Shown here: positions 8,181 to 20,334 of the stretch, piece after piece
How the letters are laid out: every line of letters starts with the position of its first letter
How positions within the stretch are numbered: position 1 is the first letter of the stretch
Assembly (NCBI GenBank): GCA_948144175.1
Contig: CANXME010000053.1
Span: forward strand, 186,001 to 250,000
From: Closterium sp. NIES-65
Taxonomy: Eukaryota > Streptophyta > Zygnematophyceae > Desmidiales > Closteriaceae
Reading direction: 5' to 3'
DNA: 64,000 bases
Program-made: the position numbers and the translations under genes
Notes under the pieces: model-generated
The model's database searches: none
What the model saw: the letters and a program-made list of their open reading frames with translations, nothing else
Told to the model about the DNA's origin: nothing

Positions 8181-10980
8181 ATCTTAGTGGATACGATCGG
8201 GATATGCTGCGAGCAGCTTGGACTGAAGAGGAAGTGCGGAAGGCAATCAGACAACTGCCGAAAGGGAAAGTGCCTGGCCTGGATGGACCCCCAAAGAACT
8301 CTTTGAGGAGAACTAGGACATTCTAGGCCCCAGCTTCATGAGTTTCATACAAGAGTTCGAAAGATCGGCGCGGCTTCCATCCCAACTTACAACAGCTGTT
8401 ATGATCCTCCTGCACAATAAGGGGGACAAGGCAAAGTTAGAAAATTACAGGCCTATCACCCTTCTGAGTGCTACGTACAAAATTGTGGCGAAGGTACTGG
8501 CGAATCGGATAAAACAAGTGTTGCCGGTGGTGATCTCGGAACATCAATATGGTTTCTTACCAGGACGGAAGTTGGCTGATGCGGTCAACGTGGTTGCTGA
8601 CGCTATCGATGCAGCGGCGGCAAGAAAGGAGGACTGGTTCCTCCTTCTGGTCGATTTACAGAAGGAGTACGACTCTATTTCCAGGAGATTCATGTTCCAG
8701 ACTCTGGAAAGGATGGGCTTCCTAGAGGAGTACGTGGAGTGGACAAAGGGGCTTCATGAACAATCTGGGACACAGATGCTGATCAATGGCTGGCTGGGAG
8801 ACAGGGTGGGGATGGAGAGAGGAGCTAGGCAGGGTTGCCCTTTAGCCCCCTACCTCTTCATTTGCGCTGCAGAACCAATCAGACAGGAGATCAAGAGGAG
8901 ACGGATGGGGGTATGGAAAAGAGGAATAGGAGAGATTGGCTACTTGGGATATGCGGATGACACTACATTGGTACTGAACCGGAAGGAGCAGATCGGGAAA
9001 GCATGCGAACTCTTGGAGGAGTTTGGGGGGAGATTGGGACTCAAAGTCAATCGTGATAAAACAGTGGTGGTACCGCTCGGCAAGAACAGAGCCCTGCCAC
9101 CGCCGATAGACACGCCGTACACCTGGGCAGGCAAGGAGGAACCACAGCGGCTGTTGGAAGTCTGGATCACCCCAGGAGGAGACCCGGGGCCTTCGTGGGA
9201 AAAGGCGGCAGACCGTGCAGGAGAGGTGCTGGTCGCATGGCAGAATCAACACGTGAATACGTCAGTGAGGGTCGCGGCGCTCAACTCATACGCTACGCCC
9301 ATTCTCCTCTTCCAGGCGCAAGTTTATCCGCCCCTAAAGGAGACGTAGACGGAGTTCCGCATCACCAGTCACAACTTCACATCCAGCGGCAAAGCGTCGG
9401 TCGACCGACACTTCGTCCTATGGAGCGGAGACCTAGCGTACAAAGACAAAAAGGAGGGGGCCTTGGGAGTCTTTGATTCGACAAAGCGAGTGGAATGTAT
9501 GGCACTCAAAATATTGGGCACAGCAATCCAATAGAGGAACCCGATGAAGGTGTGGCTGATGGAGAAAGCGGCCCGCATGCCGTTCGGATGGGCGACGCTC
9601 TTGTCTCATAGAGAAACTCTACGGCTGTGGGTAAAAGGGAGTGAGAAATGGCGGAGAACGGTGATTACCTTCTGGCAGACCTTACAGTCCAAACTCCCGG
9701 AACTGGCAAACCGCTGGGAGTATGCGAATGAGAGGTTATGCTTTAGCAGGCACATCTTCTACAGAGGCAAGAGCCTTTCGGCATACAGAAGGGATCGGAT
9801 GCCTGCTGGAACTGAAGCTGGGTGATCTGATAAAAATAGAATGGGACGGGACACGCAAACTCAAAGACATGTGGGCCCTCACAAGAGAAACGATAGTTCA
9901 ACGACGGCACGGTGGGCCTTAAAAGCATGGAAGGCAGTACCGGAGGACTGGAAAACGACACTTCTGTCACAACTAACTGGAGAGGAGATTTTGAAGCTGA
10001 CGCGACTGGCCATCACGCGGTCCCTGGCAGGGAGGACAATGTATTGGCAGCTGCTGTCAGCAGATGAACGCGGAATTCTTGGAACACCCGCGGAGGTGGG
10101 GAAGAACGGAGAAGTGCTACTAACGAACAGATCCAGTCCGATCCGACTCGAAGCGTACAGACTGACTCCGTTGCTTGTGGAGGAGGGCAGGTTGGTGGGA
10201 GAAGTGGGCCTCCCACTCACACTGCTAAGTCTTTCGGTGCTCTGTGTGAAGGGGCAAGGTGCAACACTAAGGCAACTGCGAGCAGAATTGAAGGGGCCAG
10301 TTGAGCAGCCAAAGCAGCAGAGGAAGTGGGAGTAGGAGTATGGGAGACAAATTGACTGGAAAAGTGCCATACGAAAACGGGACACTTTGGTAACGCCGCG
10401 CAGAGCAAGGGAAATTATTTTGCGACTACACTGCAAAAACCTCCAGGTGGGAGACAGACTGCAGTTCATGGAAGAACATATCACCTGCCCACACTGCAAG
10501 GAGGATGAAACCCTTGCGCACTGTCTACTCGAGTGTGAAGTGATACAGCCTGTCATCGGCGCGCTTAAGGGGGCGCTGAAGCAGATGAATCCAAAGCGAG
10601 AGGTGGGGAGGTTGGAGAACTTCCTGTTTGTGGAAGATGGCACGAAATTGGGTTTTCCGGAAAAGCCGCTGATAGCAGTGACATTTCACCAGGTATGGCT
10701 GGAGAGGTGCGAGGCAGCCTTTCGGCACGACAAGTTTCAGCCTTTGAGGGTGCTTTGGAGAATTGGCGTGAACTTCATGAAACATGTCAGGATCTACAAC
10801 GCCCATAGAAAACACGTGGCAAACAACAGCAGGCAAGGAGGTGCGCAGAGCTGGGCCTTTTTGGAGCGGGACGAGGCTGTAATGCTGAGCCGGATTTTTC
10901 AGGATGAGGACACGCTGACGTGGAAGGATGGCTTTAGATCGGTGTGGTCCAACCCGAGAACAGCCTTCCAACCACGCTAG
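8181..10980 (+). pseudogene. LINE ORF2 remnant: reverse transcriptase and CCHC zinc-finger domain
   Basis: Segments in order: pre-RT (EEEVRKAIRQLPKGKVPGLDG, 8200-8290); RT fingers (NYRPITLLSATYKIVAKVLANR, 8437-8510); palm (YGFLPGRKLADAV; ARQGCPLAPYLF); catalytic YADD at about 8951; RT thumb to 9345; a linker with LWSGDLAY and EGALGVFD; and near 10485 the zinc motif CPHCKEDETLAHCLLEC typical of plant LINE C-termini. The longest open piece is 8338-9348. In-frame TAG stops occur at 8314, 9346, 9532 and 10333. One shift in a run of C's near 8290 and others near 9825-9850 break the frame. LINE RT copies element RNA at a nicked chromosomal target; this copy cannot make it intact. Confidence 0.9.
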
Positions 10981-11081
10981 GATGTTATCGGAAGGGCAGT
11001 GTTGACTCCCCGTCTCCCAGGTCCCTTCCCCCCTCCCAGTTACGACTGTGGATGTACCCACTTTTATAAGTGCAATGCATC

Positions 11082-11114
<33 letters not shown>
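8181..11114 (+). mobile_element. 5'-truncated LINE with poly(A) tail
   Basis: A non-LTR retrotransposon by three signs: a LINE-type reverse transcriptase, a C-terminal zinc-finger domain, and a pure A31 tail at 11084-11114 after a short 3' untranslated segment (10981-11083). It starts inside the region upstream of RT, so ORF1 and the endonuclease are missing, as expected of incomplete reverse transcription. I could not identify a convincing target duplication: CTCCTCTGCTCA on the left and CACCTCGCTCACA after the tail are only loosely alike. Confidence 0.85.
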
Positions 11115-11115
<1 letters not shown>

Positions 11116-12398
11116 ACCTCGCTCACATTACAACTGGGAATATCCTTGGTCAGAGATTGAGCAGGGAAATGTACCAGCAACTCTGCCTCTCGACTCACTT
11201 GGACCAACCTCTTGCTCTGATCCATTCGGCTGCTTCATCGAAGGCACCAGGACTCCGCTCAACATTATTCCCGACCGCAACTTCCTCGCGCTCTACCTTA
11301 CAATAGCACCTGTAGAAGGGGAGACAGCATCAGAATCAGAAGTAGAGGAACGGGACAACGAAGCAGAAGCCAGAGAAGAAGGACCAGTGCTCCAGATTCC
11401 GCACGAGATAGAAGCAGAGGTGGCGGAATATCTTGCACGATACCTGCGTACTCCAGGAATCCACGCAAAAGATGACCCCTGGCATCAGCGACTCAGCCAC
11501 CCCTTGCTCCAGACGTTCAACAATTGCCTCCGCGCCAAAGTTTTTCTCCCAGGAGCACTAATGCGTCCTGACGGCACGGAGCCACTCAGCATTTCACACC
11601 CAAACACTTGCACCGTCTGTCCCACTGCCGCACTCACACACCAAGCCTACCCCTCGTTGGAGCCGAGCACCAACCACTACAAGAAGCTGCACAAAGTCTA
11701 CAACGACTACATCATGCTCACCTTTGAAGGCACCAACGGCGAAAGCAACACGCTCACCTTTGTGGATCCGTATTCACGCTACGTCCGGATCGCCAACGTC
11801 GAAGTTTGCTCCAAGGCTTCTGAGATCTTCTGCATCTTGCTCACACACGCACAATGGGAGTTAGGCAAGAAGCTGAAAATCTGGCAGACCGATGGCACCA
11901 AGGAATTTCGCAGCAATGAGCCGGAAGGGCTTCTTATGGAGAAGGGGATCAAGCACCGAATCTCACTTCCCTACGCCCACCAGTAGCAAGGTGTCGCTGA
12001 GAAGGTAAACCACACTCTCATGACAAAGGTCCGCGCCCTTATGAATCAGTCCGGCCTACCCAAGAAGTACTGGCTGTACGCCATGAACCACGCCGTGCGC
12101 CTGCAAAACCTTCTCTCCACAAAGGCCAACAAGGGCAGCTTCCCCCCGCACATGAAGTGGACTAGGTCAAGGGGAGATACCTCCATGTTGAGGGTTTGGG
12201 GGTGTGTGGTGCAGTATCGACCGACTTCCGCCACCATCGGCAAGTTCACCCAATGCGCACGCTGGGGAGTCCACCTGGGACTTTGGCCACGAGTACAAGC
12301 ATTGGCTGGTCCTAGACATTGACACCAACAAGATCGTACCTGTGCGCGACATCCTCTTCTACGAACAACTCACCTTACAGCAGTCGATTGAGGACTAG
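11115..12398 (+). pseudogene. pol: Copia integrase of element F
   Basis: Frame 11048-11986 carries an acidic linker (EVEERDNEAEAREE), the pre-integrase zinc motif (WHQRLSH...CTVCPTAALTH, 11480-11640), and integrase strands (LHKVYNDYIMLTF for the first acidic site, WQTDGTKEF for the second). A TAG at 11984 interrupts the motif before the third acidic site, which continues as QGVAEKVNHTL with its Glu preserved. The following region reads SGLPKKYWLYAMNHAVRLQN and MLRVWGC, then shifts near 12250 into HLGLWPR/FGHEYKHWLVLD and DILFYEQL. A second TAG lies at 12396. Integrase would insert cDNA in the nucleus. Of the four integrases in the window that reach this motif, only this one keeps the catalytic Glu. 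Confidence 0.85.
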
Positions 12399-14097
12399 CG
12401 TAGAAACGTCGCACAAGCCTATGCCAACCATGGGCATAGCTTCGCCTCTCCAGAAGACGAAGCAGCAGCAACAGTAGCAGCACTCGACCACAACCCCGCC
12501 GATGAACATCGCGGCGTACCTCCTCGCCCGCGTGACGATGACGACGACGATGACAGCAATGACGCTCCCGCGCTAGGACCATCACGTCGTCGTGCTCCGC
12601 CAAGCACCTCCTCACCCGCCCACAAAAGCGATGACGACGACGTGGTGGAAGTCACCGCTCAAGAAGCCAAAGTGGCCTCCAATGTTACAGGCCTACAGCT
12701 TCTCGGCCTGCACATGGCCGTCACTACCATCGCGAAAATCATCGAGCCCAAGAACCCGCGCCAGACCCTAACCGGTCCCCACGCCAAGGAGTGGCGTGCG
12801 GCTATGGATGCGGAGCTAAAAGCACTAGAGTCTCGTGACACCTGGGTACTAGTCGATCGTGAAGCAGTAAACGGAAGGAGGATGATAAGTGGAAAGTGGG
12901 TTCTTCGTCTGAAAGCCATCGCTGACGCAACAATCGAACGCTTCAAAGCACGTTGGGTCCTACGCGGCTACGATCAGCGCCACATCGTCGATTTCGTCCA
13001 GACCTTCGCCCCCGTCAGTCGCCATACCTCTATGAGAATTTTGCTTGCCATTGCTGCTGCTACGCATCTTCCACTATGGCAGATCGACGTCAACAACACA
13101 TTTCTATATGCGTTCGTCGATGCGACAATCGTCGTGGAACAGCCTCACACCTACGGGGAAGGAGACCCGAGGGTCAGCAAGCTGAAGAAATCAGTTCGTC
13201 GTAAGTTCTCAAAATGACAAATCCTCAACAATAATTGACACCAACAAGAACATGTGCGCGACATCCTCTTCTACGAGCGACTCACCTCACAGTTGTGGAT
13301 CGAGGACCAGCGCAGAAACGTTGCACAAGCCTACGTCAACAACGGGCGTAGCTTCGCCTCTCCAGAAGACGAAGCAGCAGTAGCAGCACTCGACCGCGCC
13401 CCTGCCAATGAACATCCCGGCGTTCCTCCTTGCCCGCGCGACGATGACGACGACGATGAAAGCGATGACGCTCCCGTGCCAGGTCGATCACGTTCCCGCT
13501 TTCCGCCACACACCTCCTCACCCGCCCACAAAAGCGACGATGACAACGTGGTGGATGTCACAGCTCAGGAAGGTGAACTGGCCCCCAATGTTACAGGCCT
13601 GCAGCTTCTCGGCCTGCACACGGCCGTCACTACCATTGCGCAAATCGTCGAGCCCAAGAACCCGCACCAGGCCCTAACCGGTCCCCACGCCACGTAGTGG
13701 CGTACGGCTATGGATGCGGAGCTGAAAGCGCTAGAGTCTTGTGACACCTGGGTCCTAGTCGATCGTGCAACAGTGAAGGGGAGGAGGGTGCTAAGGGGAA
13801 AGTGGGGTTTCTGTCTAAAAACCGCCGCTGATGGAACGATCGAACGCTTCAAAGCACGCTGGGTCACACGTGGCTACGACCAGCGCCACGTTGTTGATTT
13901 TGACCAGACCTTCGCCCCCGTCACTCGCCATACCTATGTGAGGATTCTGCTCGCCATCGCTGTTGCTAAGCATCTTCCACTGCGGCAAATCAACGTCAAG
14001 ATCGCATTTCTATATGCGTTGGTCGACGCGACAATCTTCGTGGAACAACCACGCACCTACGAGGAAAGAGACCCGAGGGTCTGCCAGCTGAAGAAAT
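12319..14097 (+). repeat. Internal tandem duplication in element F (copies 12319-13193 and 13235-14097)
   Basis: The segment from the integrase end (GACACCAACAAGA, 12321) through the linker and RT start (…VSKLKKS at about 13190) is repeated from 13237 (GACACCAACAAGA) to QLKKS at about 14097, offset 916 bp. The copies keep colinear landmarks (DILFYE, RRNVAQAY, SFASPEDEAA, SPAHKSDDD, VTGLQLLGLH, EWRAAMDAELKALES, WVLVDR, FKARWV, RGYDQRH, QTFAPV) but differ at many bases. A 42-bp spacer of unclear origin joins them. Only the second copy leads on into the rest of RT. Confidence 0.85.
12642..13216 (+). pseudogene. Copia RT N-terminal half, first duplicate copy (element F)
   Basis: Open frame of 191 codons: linker (VEVTAQEAKVASNVTGLQLL), the start of the copia RT domain (EWRAAMDAELKALESRDTWVLVD, GKWVLRLKAIADATIERFKARWVLRGYDQRHIVDFVQTFAPV) and the second RT block (LPLWQIDVNNTFLYAFVDATIVVEQP). 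It stops in LKKS, after which a foreign 42-bp spacer follows, so the palm with its YxDD box is absent. Compare the copy at 13254-14159. Confidence 0.85.
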
Positions 14098-15222
14098 CCC
14101 TTTATGGGATAAAACAGGCGCCGCGCCTCTGCAGCAGCATCTGCACAAGATACTCCTAGAGATCGGCTTCAGACAGCTGCCGCACCACCCGGGAATGTAC
14201 CGCCTCCACTTCAACGGCAATTACATCGTCCTGAAAGTTTACATCGAAGACCTGCTATACTCCGGTACCTGCAACAAGCTTCTCAATCAGTTCGACGAAA
14301 GCCTGGCGCAGCGCGTTGATTTCACCATCAACCACAACGTCACACAGTTTCTGGGGCTGAACATTACCTACGCGCCAGAAGCAATTCACCTGTCAGCCTC
14401 CAAGTACGCAGAGCAGTTGGGGTAGCGCTTCAAAATTTTGCCCGCACCAGTCTTAACCCCTTACCACACCCCTTGTGCCAATAACAAACCGGACAACAAA
14501 CCTTTGTCGCTCGCAGGACTCCAACTGTACCAACAGAAAGAAGGGTGCATGCTGTTCCCCTCTGTCACCTGCCGACCCGACCTTTCGTACATCGCCAGCC
14601 AACTGGCACAATACTCTCGTAAGGCAGTAGCTGAGAACCAGCTGGACTTGGAGCTTGCCTTGCGTTTCTTCATCTCCACACCTGACATCGGGCTCTCCTA
14701 CTCCATGCTAATAATAACCTCCTTCAACCTCACAGGCTACGTGGACGCAGATCATGCCGCTGATCCTGCGAATCGACGGTCACGAACGGGCTTTATCTTC
14801 TGCCTGGAGCCAACAGGTTCGATTTTCTGGACTTGCAGAAGCAAGAATTGGTTGCACTGTCATAGGCTGAAGCTGAGTACGACGCCGCGACAGCCGCAGT
14901 TCGCAAAGGGCTTTACCAGTAGGAGTTGATGCTGGATGCAAAAATCCCAACTTCGCCTACCTTTTGCCTTCACTGCGATAACCAGAGCGCCATCAAGATC
15001 GTGAACAAGCCAGGGTTTGTCAACCGCACGAGGAACATTGCGCTTCGATACATTTTATTCAAGGACGAAATTGACCAGGGCAAAGTTGACCTCGATTACT
15101 GCCCCACTACCGAGATGGCAGCCGACTTCCTCACCAAGCAACTGCCACGTCACCAGTACAAACACTGCTCCGACCTCATGGGAGTAGTCAAGCGAGTCAG
15201 CTCTCTGCACGCCCAGGAATGA
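13254..15222 (+). pseudogene. pol: Copia linker, RT and RNase H, second copy (element F)
   Basis: Second linker (RDILFYERL...PEDEAAVAALD), a TAG at 13695 where the first copy has GAG, then RT (MDAELKALESCDTWVLVD ... KSLYGIKQAP). The catalytic box is VYIEDLLYSG at about 14240, with Glu for the first Asp of YxDD. A TAG at 14423 follows SKYAEQLG. The thumb and connection read PSVTCRPDLSYIASQLAQYSR. RNase H has GYVDADHAADPANRRSRTG with its Asp, a shift at about 14860-14925, then CDNQSAIKIVNKPG and MAADFLTKQLPRHQ, ending with TGA at 15220-15222. Multiple breaks and the altered YxDD make it inactive. Confidence 0.85.
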
Positions 15223-15229
15223 AGGGGAG

Positions 15230-15638
15230 TGTTACGATATGAAATTCAATGAGAAGGCATTCTTGTATGGTGCAGGAGCCGACTCTGCCAAGTATGAAGT
15301 TGAGGAGTCAGAAGAGTCGAAGCGACACCCGCAACTCTGACCAAGACCGATGCAGACAAAAACATTTGAAATGAAAAGAGCGGGAACAGGTTTGGAACGG
15401 GTTCCCGTGTCGCACAGTTTGAATTCGTTGTAATAAGGGAATGTACCCCTTCGAGTACATGACTAGTCTAGGTCGTTTGGTATTCCTTTGTATTTCTTAT
15501 ATAGACTCGATGTCTACATGCTATTATCATCTCAGTCATTTACATTCACTCTGATATGAGGTCAACACTTCCGCTGCAACTCTACCTGCGATCAATTCTG
15601 AGGCGATCCTTTGCTAAGTTCCATTCGAGATTGTAACA
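15230..15638 (+). repeat. 3' LTR of element F (409 bp)
   Basis: TGTTACGATATG directly follows the polypurine tract, and the right end is GATTGTAACA, giving the inverted ends TGTTAC/GTAACA. No other copy of this LTR is seen in the window, so its length is inferred from the termini alone. Confidence 0.7.
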
Positions 15639-16690
15639 AAAATGCCCGACTCCGATAGTTCTTGCCTTTTCACTCGCCTAAAGGCCAAAGAAACCCCTCT
15701 GCCTACTAGACGAAGCGTGCGACTCATGGATGAGGAAAATGCTCAAAACAATGATGCAGCAAATGGCAGATATGCAGGCGTTAACGATGGAGGTCGAGCA
15801 ACTACATGAAGAAAACGTCGGACTACCTCTGGCGAGAGGCAAAACACGTCGGAATTTGCCTGTCAAGAAGGTGATACCACCAGCCATGGAGTGAGTGGGA
15901 TCGCAACAAGTGGCGAGCTCATATGAGGCAACGAGGAGAGCGATAAGTAGGCAATGCCGACGACAACAACAATTGCAGTTACTACAATCAAGATTAAACC
16001 CATGAGCCGGCCCCCGTCCAACCCTACAGACAAGACGATTACGGTCAAGGGGTGGTTGTTTGGTGTGGAGGTTTTCTTTACTGCAATGCGAGTTGACGTG
16101 ATGCCGCGCGCGTTAATTATGTGGCTTCGCTTCTCCAAGGACCCGCCCAAGAGTGGTGGCGACGTACCTTAGATACGAGGACCTCGACAGGTGTGACACA
16201 TGCGGCGGACGGGACCTCAAGTTCGGCTAATCAAGTGGCAATGTCAATATTCAGTGTGACCAAGATTCGCACGTGGAAGGAGTGGGGTGTAGCATTGCGA
16301 GATCGTTTTGAGCATGTATCCGCCTCTGTTCAGGACTACACGTCATCGTTTATGGCTCTTGCTGACCAAGTGGACGACATGGCGGAATCGGAGCGGTTGG
16401 AAAATTACATCAATGGCCTCAAATACAAGATACAGTACGAGGTCTGTCGAACCTGCCCGACTACGTACTTGGAAGCTGTATGGTTGAGTCCGCAGATGTG
16501 TTGATGCAGTGGGCGAGGACAGGTTCCGGGAGGAAAACCATTTTCGCGAACAAACCCAGTGGGCCACGACCAACTGAGTCCATGCACCCGACCGCCCTTT
16601 TACAGGGTTGTGTTATAAGTGCGGGAAACGGGGCACATGTCAAGAGAGTGCCCCGAGTAAATGCCTGGGAAGAGGAACGATAGGAAAGAG
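15639..16690 (+). pseudogene. gag: Ty3/gypsy Gag remnant
   Basis: The plus strand from an ATG at about 15643 (MPDSDSSCLFTRL) to a zinc knuckle. The Gag core reads VKGWLFGVEVFFTAMRVDVMPRA then, after a shift, LLQGPAQEWWRRTLDTRTS, KEWGVALRDRFEHVSASVQDY, LADQVDDMAESERLENYINGLKYKIQYEV; this WLFQVE...GPAQEWW...F...GLK order is typical of gypsy Gag. The CCHC knuckle at about 16610-16670 is split by one missing base: CYKCGKRG in one frame and GHMSRECP in another. It begins a few bases after element F's LTR and runs into protease, so it is a separate element truncated at its 5' end. Confidence 0.8.
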
Positions 16691-16918
16691 CAGGGAGATG
16701 GGAAGAGTCAATAATTAACGGGCCCTTACTGACTAGCCCAAACACCAACATCCCCATAGAAGCGAGGTTCGAATTCATGCAGTCGATCGCACTCGGCCGA
16801 TAAACGGGGATAATTATGTGGATCACCTTGTGCTGGTCGTTGACAAGGTGTTAAAGAAATTTTTAAAAAAGTTTGTCGATGTCGGAGCAAGCCATAGCCT
16901 CTTCAATCTGGCAACAGA
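16691..16918 (+). pseudogene. Gypsy aspartic protease fragment
   Basis: Frame 16818-17000 reads LVVDKVLKKFLKKFVDVGASHSLFNL. The VDVGASHSLF core matches the usual gypsy protease active site (D-S-G-A-S-H-N-F) with Val for Ser. It continues from the Gag fragment and stops in a run of 19 A's (16918-16936), 45 bp before the satellite begins. RT and integrase are absent. Confidence 0.6.
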
Positions 16919-16980
16919 AAAAAAAAAAAAAAAAAAGTTGGAGCTGAACTGGTGCCTGCCCGAAATTGATGCTCGCCTGT
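16918..16980. other. A19 run and short junction segment before the satellite
   Basis: Nineteen consecutive A's (16918-16936), then about 44 bp without repeat structure before the first satellite monomers. The A run interrupts the protease frame. It could be the tail of an inserted polyadenylated sequence, but nothing else supports that. Confidence 0.5.
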
Positions 16981-19900
16981 TGGTCCAATGGACTAGCTAG
17001 ACCAACTAGCCTGGTGGTCTATTGGACCGGCTAGACCAACTAGCATGTTGGACCAATGGACCGACTTTACCAACTGGCCTATTGGTCCAATGGACCGGTT
17101 GGACCAACTAGCATGTTGGTCCAATGTACCGGCTGGACCAACTGCCCTGTTGGTCCAATGGACTGGCTAGACCAACTGGCCTCTTGGTCCAATGGACCAG
17201 CTGGACCAGCTGGCCTGTTGGTCCAAAGGACCAGCTGGACCAACTCGCCTGTTTGTTTGATGGACCGGCTGGACCAACTAGCCTGTAGATCCAGTGGACC
17301 GGCTGGACCAACTGGCCTGTTGGTCCAATGCACCGGCTGGACCAACTGGCATGTTGGTCCAACGTACCGGCTGGACCAACTGGCCCGTTGGTCCAATGGA
17401 CCGGCAGGACCAACTGGCCTCTTGGTCCAATGGACCAGCTGGACCAGCTGGCCGGTTGGTACAATGGACCGGCTGGACCAACTCGCCTGTTGGTCCGATG
17501 GATTGGATGGACCAACTAGCCTGTAGTTCCACAGGACCGGCTGGACAACCTGGCCTGTTGGTTCAATGGACCGGCTGGACCACCAGGACTGTTGGTCCAA
17601 AGGACCGGCTGGTCCTACCGGCCTGTTGGTCGAGTGGGCCGGCAAGACCAACTGGCTTGTTGGTACAATGAACCGGCTGGACCAACTTGCCTGTTGGTCC
17701 AATTGACCGGCAGGACCACCTGACCTGTGTGTCCAATGGACTGGTTGGACCACCTGGCCTTTTGGTCCAATGGAGCGGCTGGACCAACTGGCCTGTTGGT
17801 CCAACGGACCGATTGGACAACCTTGCCTGTTGGTCTAATGGACTGGTTGGACCAACAAGCCTGTTGGTCCAATGTATCGGCGAAACCTACCGGCCTCTTA
17901 GTCCAATTGACCGGCTAGACCAACTGGCCAGCTGGTGTAATGGACCGGCTGGACCAACTGGCATGTTGGTCCAATGGACCGGCTTGACCAACTTGTCCGT
18001 TGGTCCAATTGACCGGTTGGACCAACTGGCCGGTTGGTCTAATGGACCCGTTGGACCACTTGTCCTGTTGGTCCAATGGACCGGTTGGACTACATGACCT
18101 GTTGGTCCAATGAAGCGGCTAGACCACCTTTCTTGTTGGTCCTATGGACTGGCAGGAGCAACTGGCATGTTGGTACAATGGACCCGCTGGACAAAGTGGC
18201 TTGTTGGTCGAATGAACCGGCTAAACCAACCGGCCCGTTGGATCAATGGACCGATTGGACCACTTGGATAGTTTGTCCAATGGACCGGTTGGACCACCAG
18301 GCCTGTTGGTGCAATGGACCTGCTGGACCATTTGGCATGTTGGTCCTATGGACTGGATGGACCAACTGACCTGTTGGTCGAGTGGACCAGCTGGACCAAC
18401 CGGCCTGTTGGTCCAATGGACCGGCTTGACCAACTTGTCCGTTGGTTCAATTGACCGGTTGGAGCAACTGGACTTTTGGTCTAATGGACCCGTTGGACCA
18501 CCTGACCTGTTGGTCCAATGGATAGGTTGGACCACCTGAACTGACAGTCCAACTTACCGGCTCGACCACCTGACCTGTTAGTCCAATAGAGCGGCTAGAC
18601 TACCTGTCCTGTTGGTCCAATGGACCGGCTTGACCAACTAGCCTGTAGATCTAGTGGACCACCTGGACTATTTGTCCAATGAACCGGCTGGTCCTACTGG
18701 CTTGTTGGTCGAGTGGACCGCAAGACCAACTCGCCTGTTTGTACAACGAACTGCCAGGACCAACCGGCCTCTTAGTCCAATGGACCGTTTGGACCACCTG
18801 AACTGCTGGTCCAATTGACCAGCTGGACCACCTGACCTGTGTGTTCAATGGACCGGATGTACCACCTGGCCTTTTGGTTCAATGGACCGGTGGGACAACT
18901 GGCCTGTTGGTCCGATGGACCGGCTGGACCAACTGGTCTATTGGTCCAATGGACAGGCTGGACCAACTCGCATGTTGATCCAATGGACTGGCTGGACCAA
19001 CAGGCCTGTTGGTACAATGGACCGGTTGGACCACATTAACTATTTGTCGAATTGACCTGCAGGACCACCTGACCTGTGTGTCCAATGGACCGGCGGGACC
19101 AACTGGCCTGTTGGTCCAATGGACCGGCTATACCAATTGGCCTATTGGTCCAATGGACCGGTTGGACCAACTGGCCTATTGGTACAATGAACCGGCTGGA
19201 CCAACCAACCGGTGGACTGGCTGGACCAACTTTCATGTTGGTCCAGTGGACCGGCTGGACCATCCGGCCTGTTGGTCCAATGGAGCGTTGGACCAACAAG
19301 CCTGTTGGTCCAATGGACCGACTGGACAACCTGGCCTGTTGGTCCAATGGACCGGCTAGATCCAGAGGCCTGCTGGTCCAATGGACCAGCAAAACCAAAC
19401 GGCCTCTTAGTCCAATGGACCGGCTGGACCAACTGGCATGTTGGTCCAATGAACCGGCTTGACAAACTTGTCCGTTGGTTAACTGACCGGTTGGAGCAAC
19501 TGGACATTTCGTCTAATGGACCCGTTGGACCACCTAGCGTGTTGGTCAAATGGACCGATTGGACCACTTGACCTGTTGGTCCAATGGAGCGGCTAGACCA
19601 CCTGTCCTGTTGGTCTTAAGGACCGGCAGGACCAACTAGCATGTTGGTCCAATAAACCGGCTGGACAAAGTGGCTTGTTGGTCCAATGGACCGGCTGGAC
19701 CAACTGGCCTGTTGGATCAATGGACCGATTGGAACACTACGATAGTTGGTACAATGGACTGGTTGGACCACGTGGCCTGTTGGTCCAATGGACCTGATTG
19801 ATCAACTGGCTTGTTGGTCGAGAGGACCAGCTGGACCAACCAGCCTGTTGGTCCAGTGGACCGGCTTGACCAACTTGTCCGTTGGTCCAATTGACCGGTT

Positions 19901-20334
19901 GGAGCAACTGGACTTTTGGTCTAATGGACCCGTTGGACCACATGACCTGTTGGTCCAATGGACCGGTTGGACAACCGGAATTGTCGGTCCAACTTACCGG
20001 CTGGAGCACCTCACATGTTGGTCCAATGGAGCGTTTAGACCTTCTGTCCTGTTGGTCCAATGGACCGGCTGGACCAACTAACGTGTTGGTCCGATGCACC
20101 GGCTGGACCAACTAGCCTGTAGATCCAGTGGACTGGCTGGACCAACTGGCCTGTTGGTCCAATGGACCAGCTGGACCACCTAGATTGTTGGTCCAATGGA
20201 CCGGCTGGTCATACTGGCCTGTTGGTCGAGTGGACCGGCAAGACCAACTGGCCTGTTGGTACAATGAATCGGCTAGACCAACCGGCCTGTTCGTCCAATG
20301 GACCGGCTGGACCACCTGAACAGTTGGTCCAATT

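Larger units (their letters stand above)
11115..15638 (+). mobile_element. Copia element F, 5' part lost at the LINE poly(A) junction
   Basis: Reads from a degraded protease/pre-integrase segment through integrase, RT and RNase H to a polypurine tract (GAAGGGGAG, 15221-15229) and a 3' LTR (15230-15638). Everything 5' of the protease end is missing because the LINE tail abuts at 11114/11115. It contains a diverged 0.9-kb internal tandem duplication. Confidence 0.85.

Noticed and set aside
8160-11130. Target-site duplication of the LINE (CTCCTCTGCTCA and CACCTCGCTCACA)
   Set aside because: The two flanks agree only with gaps and mismatches, so no duplication is claimed.
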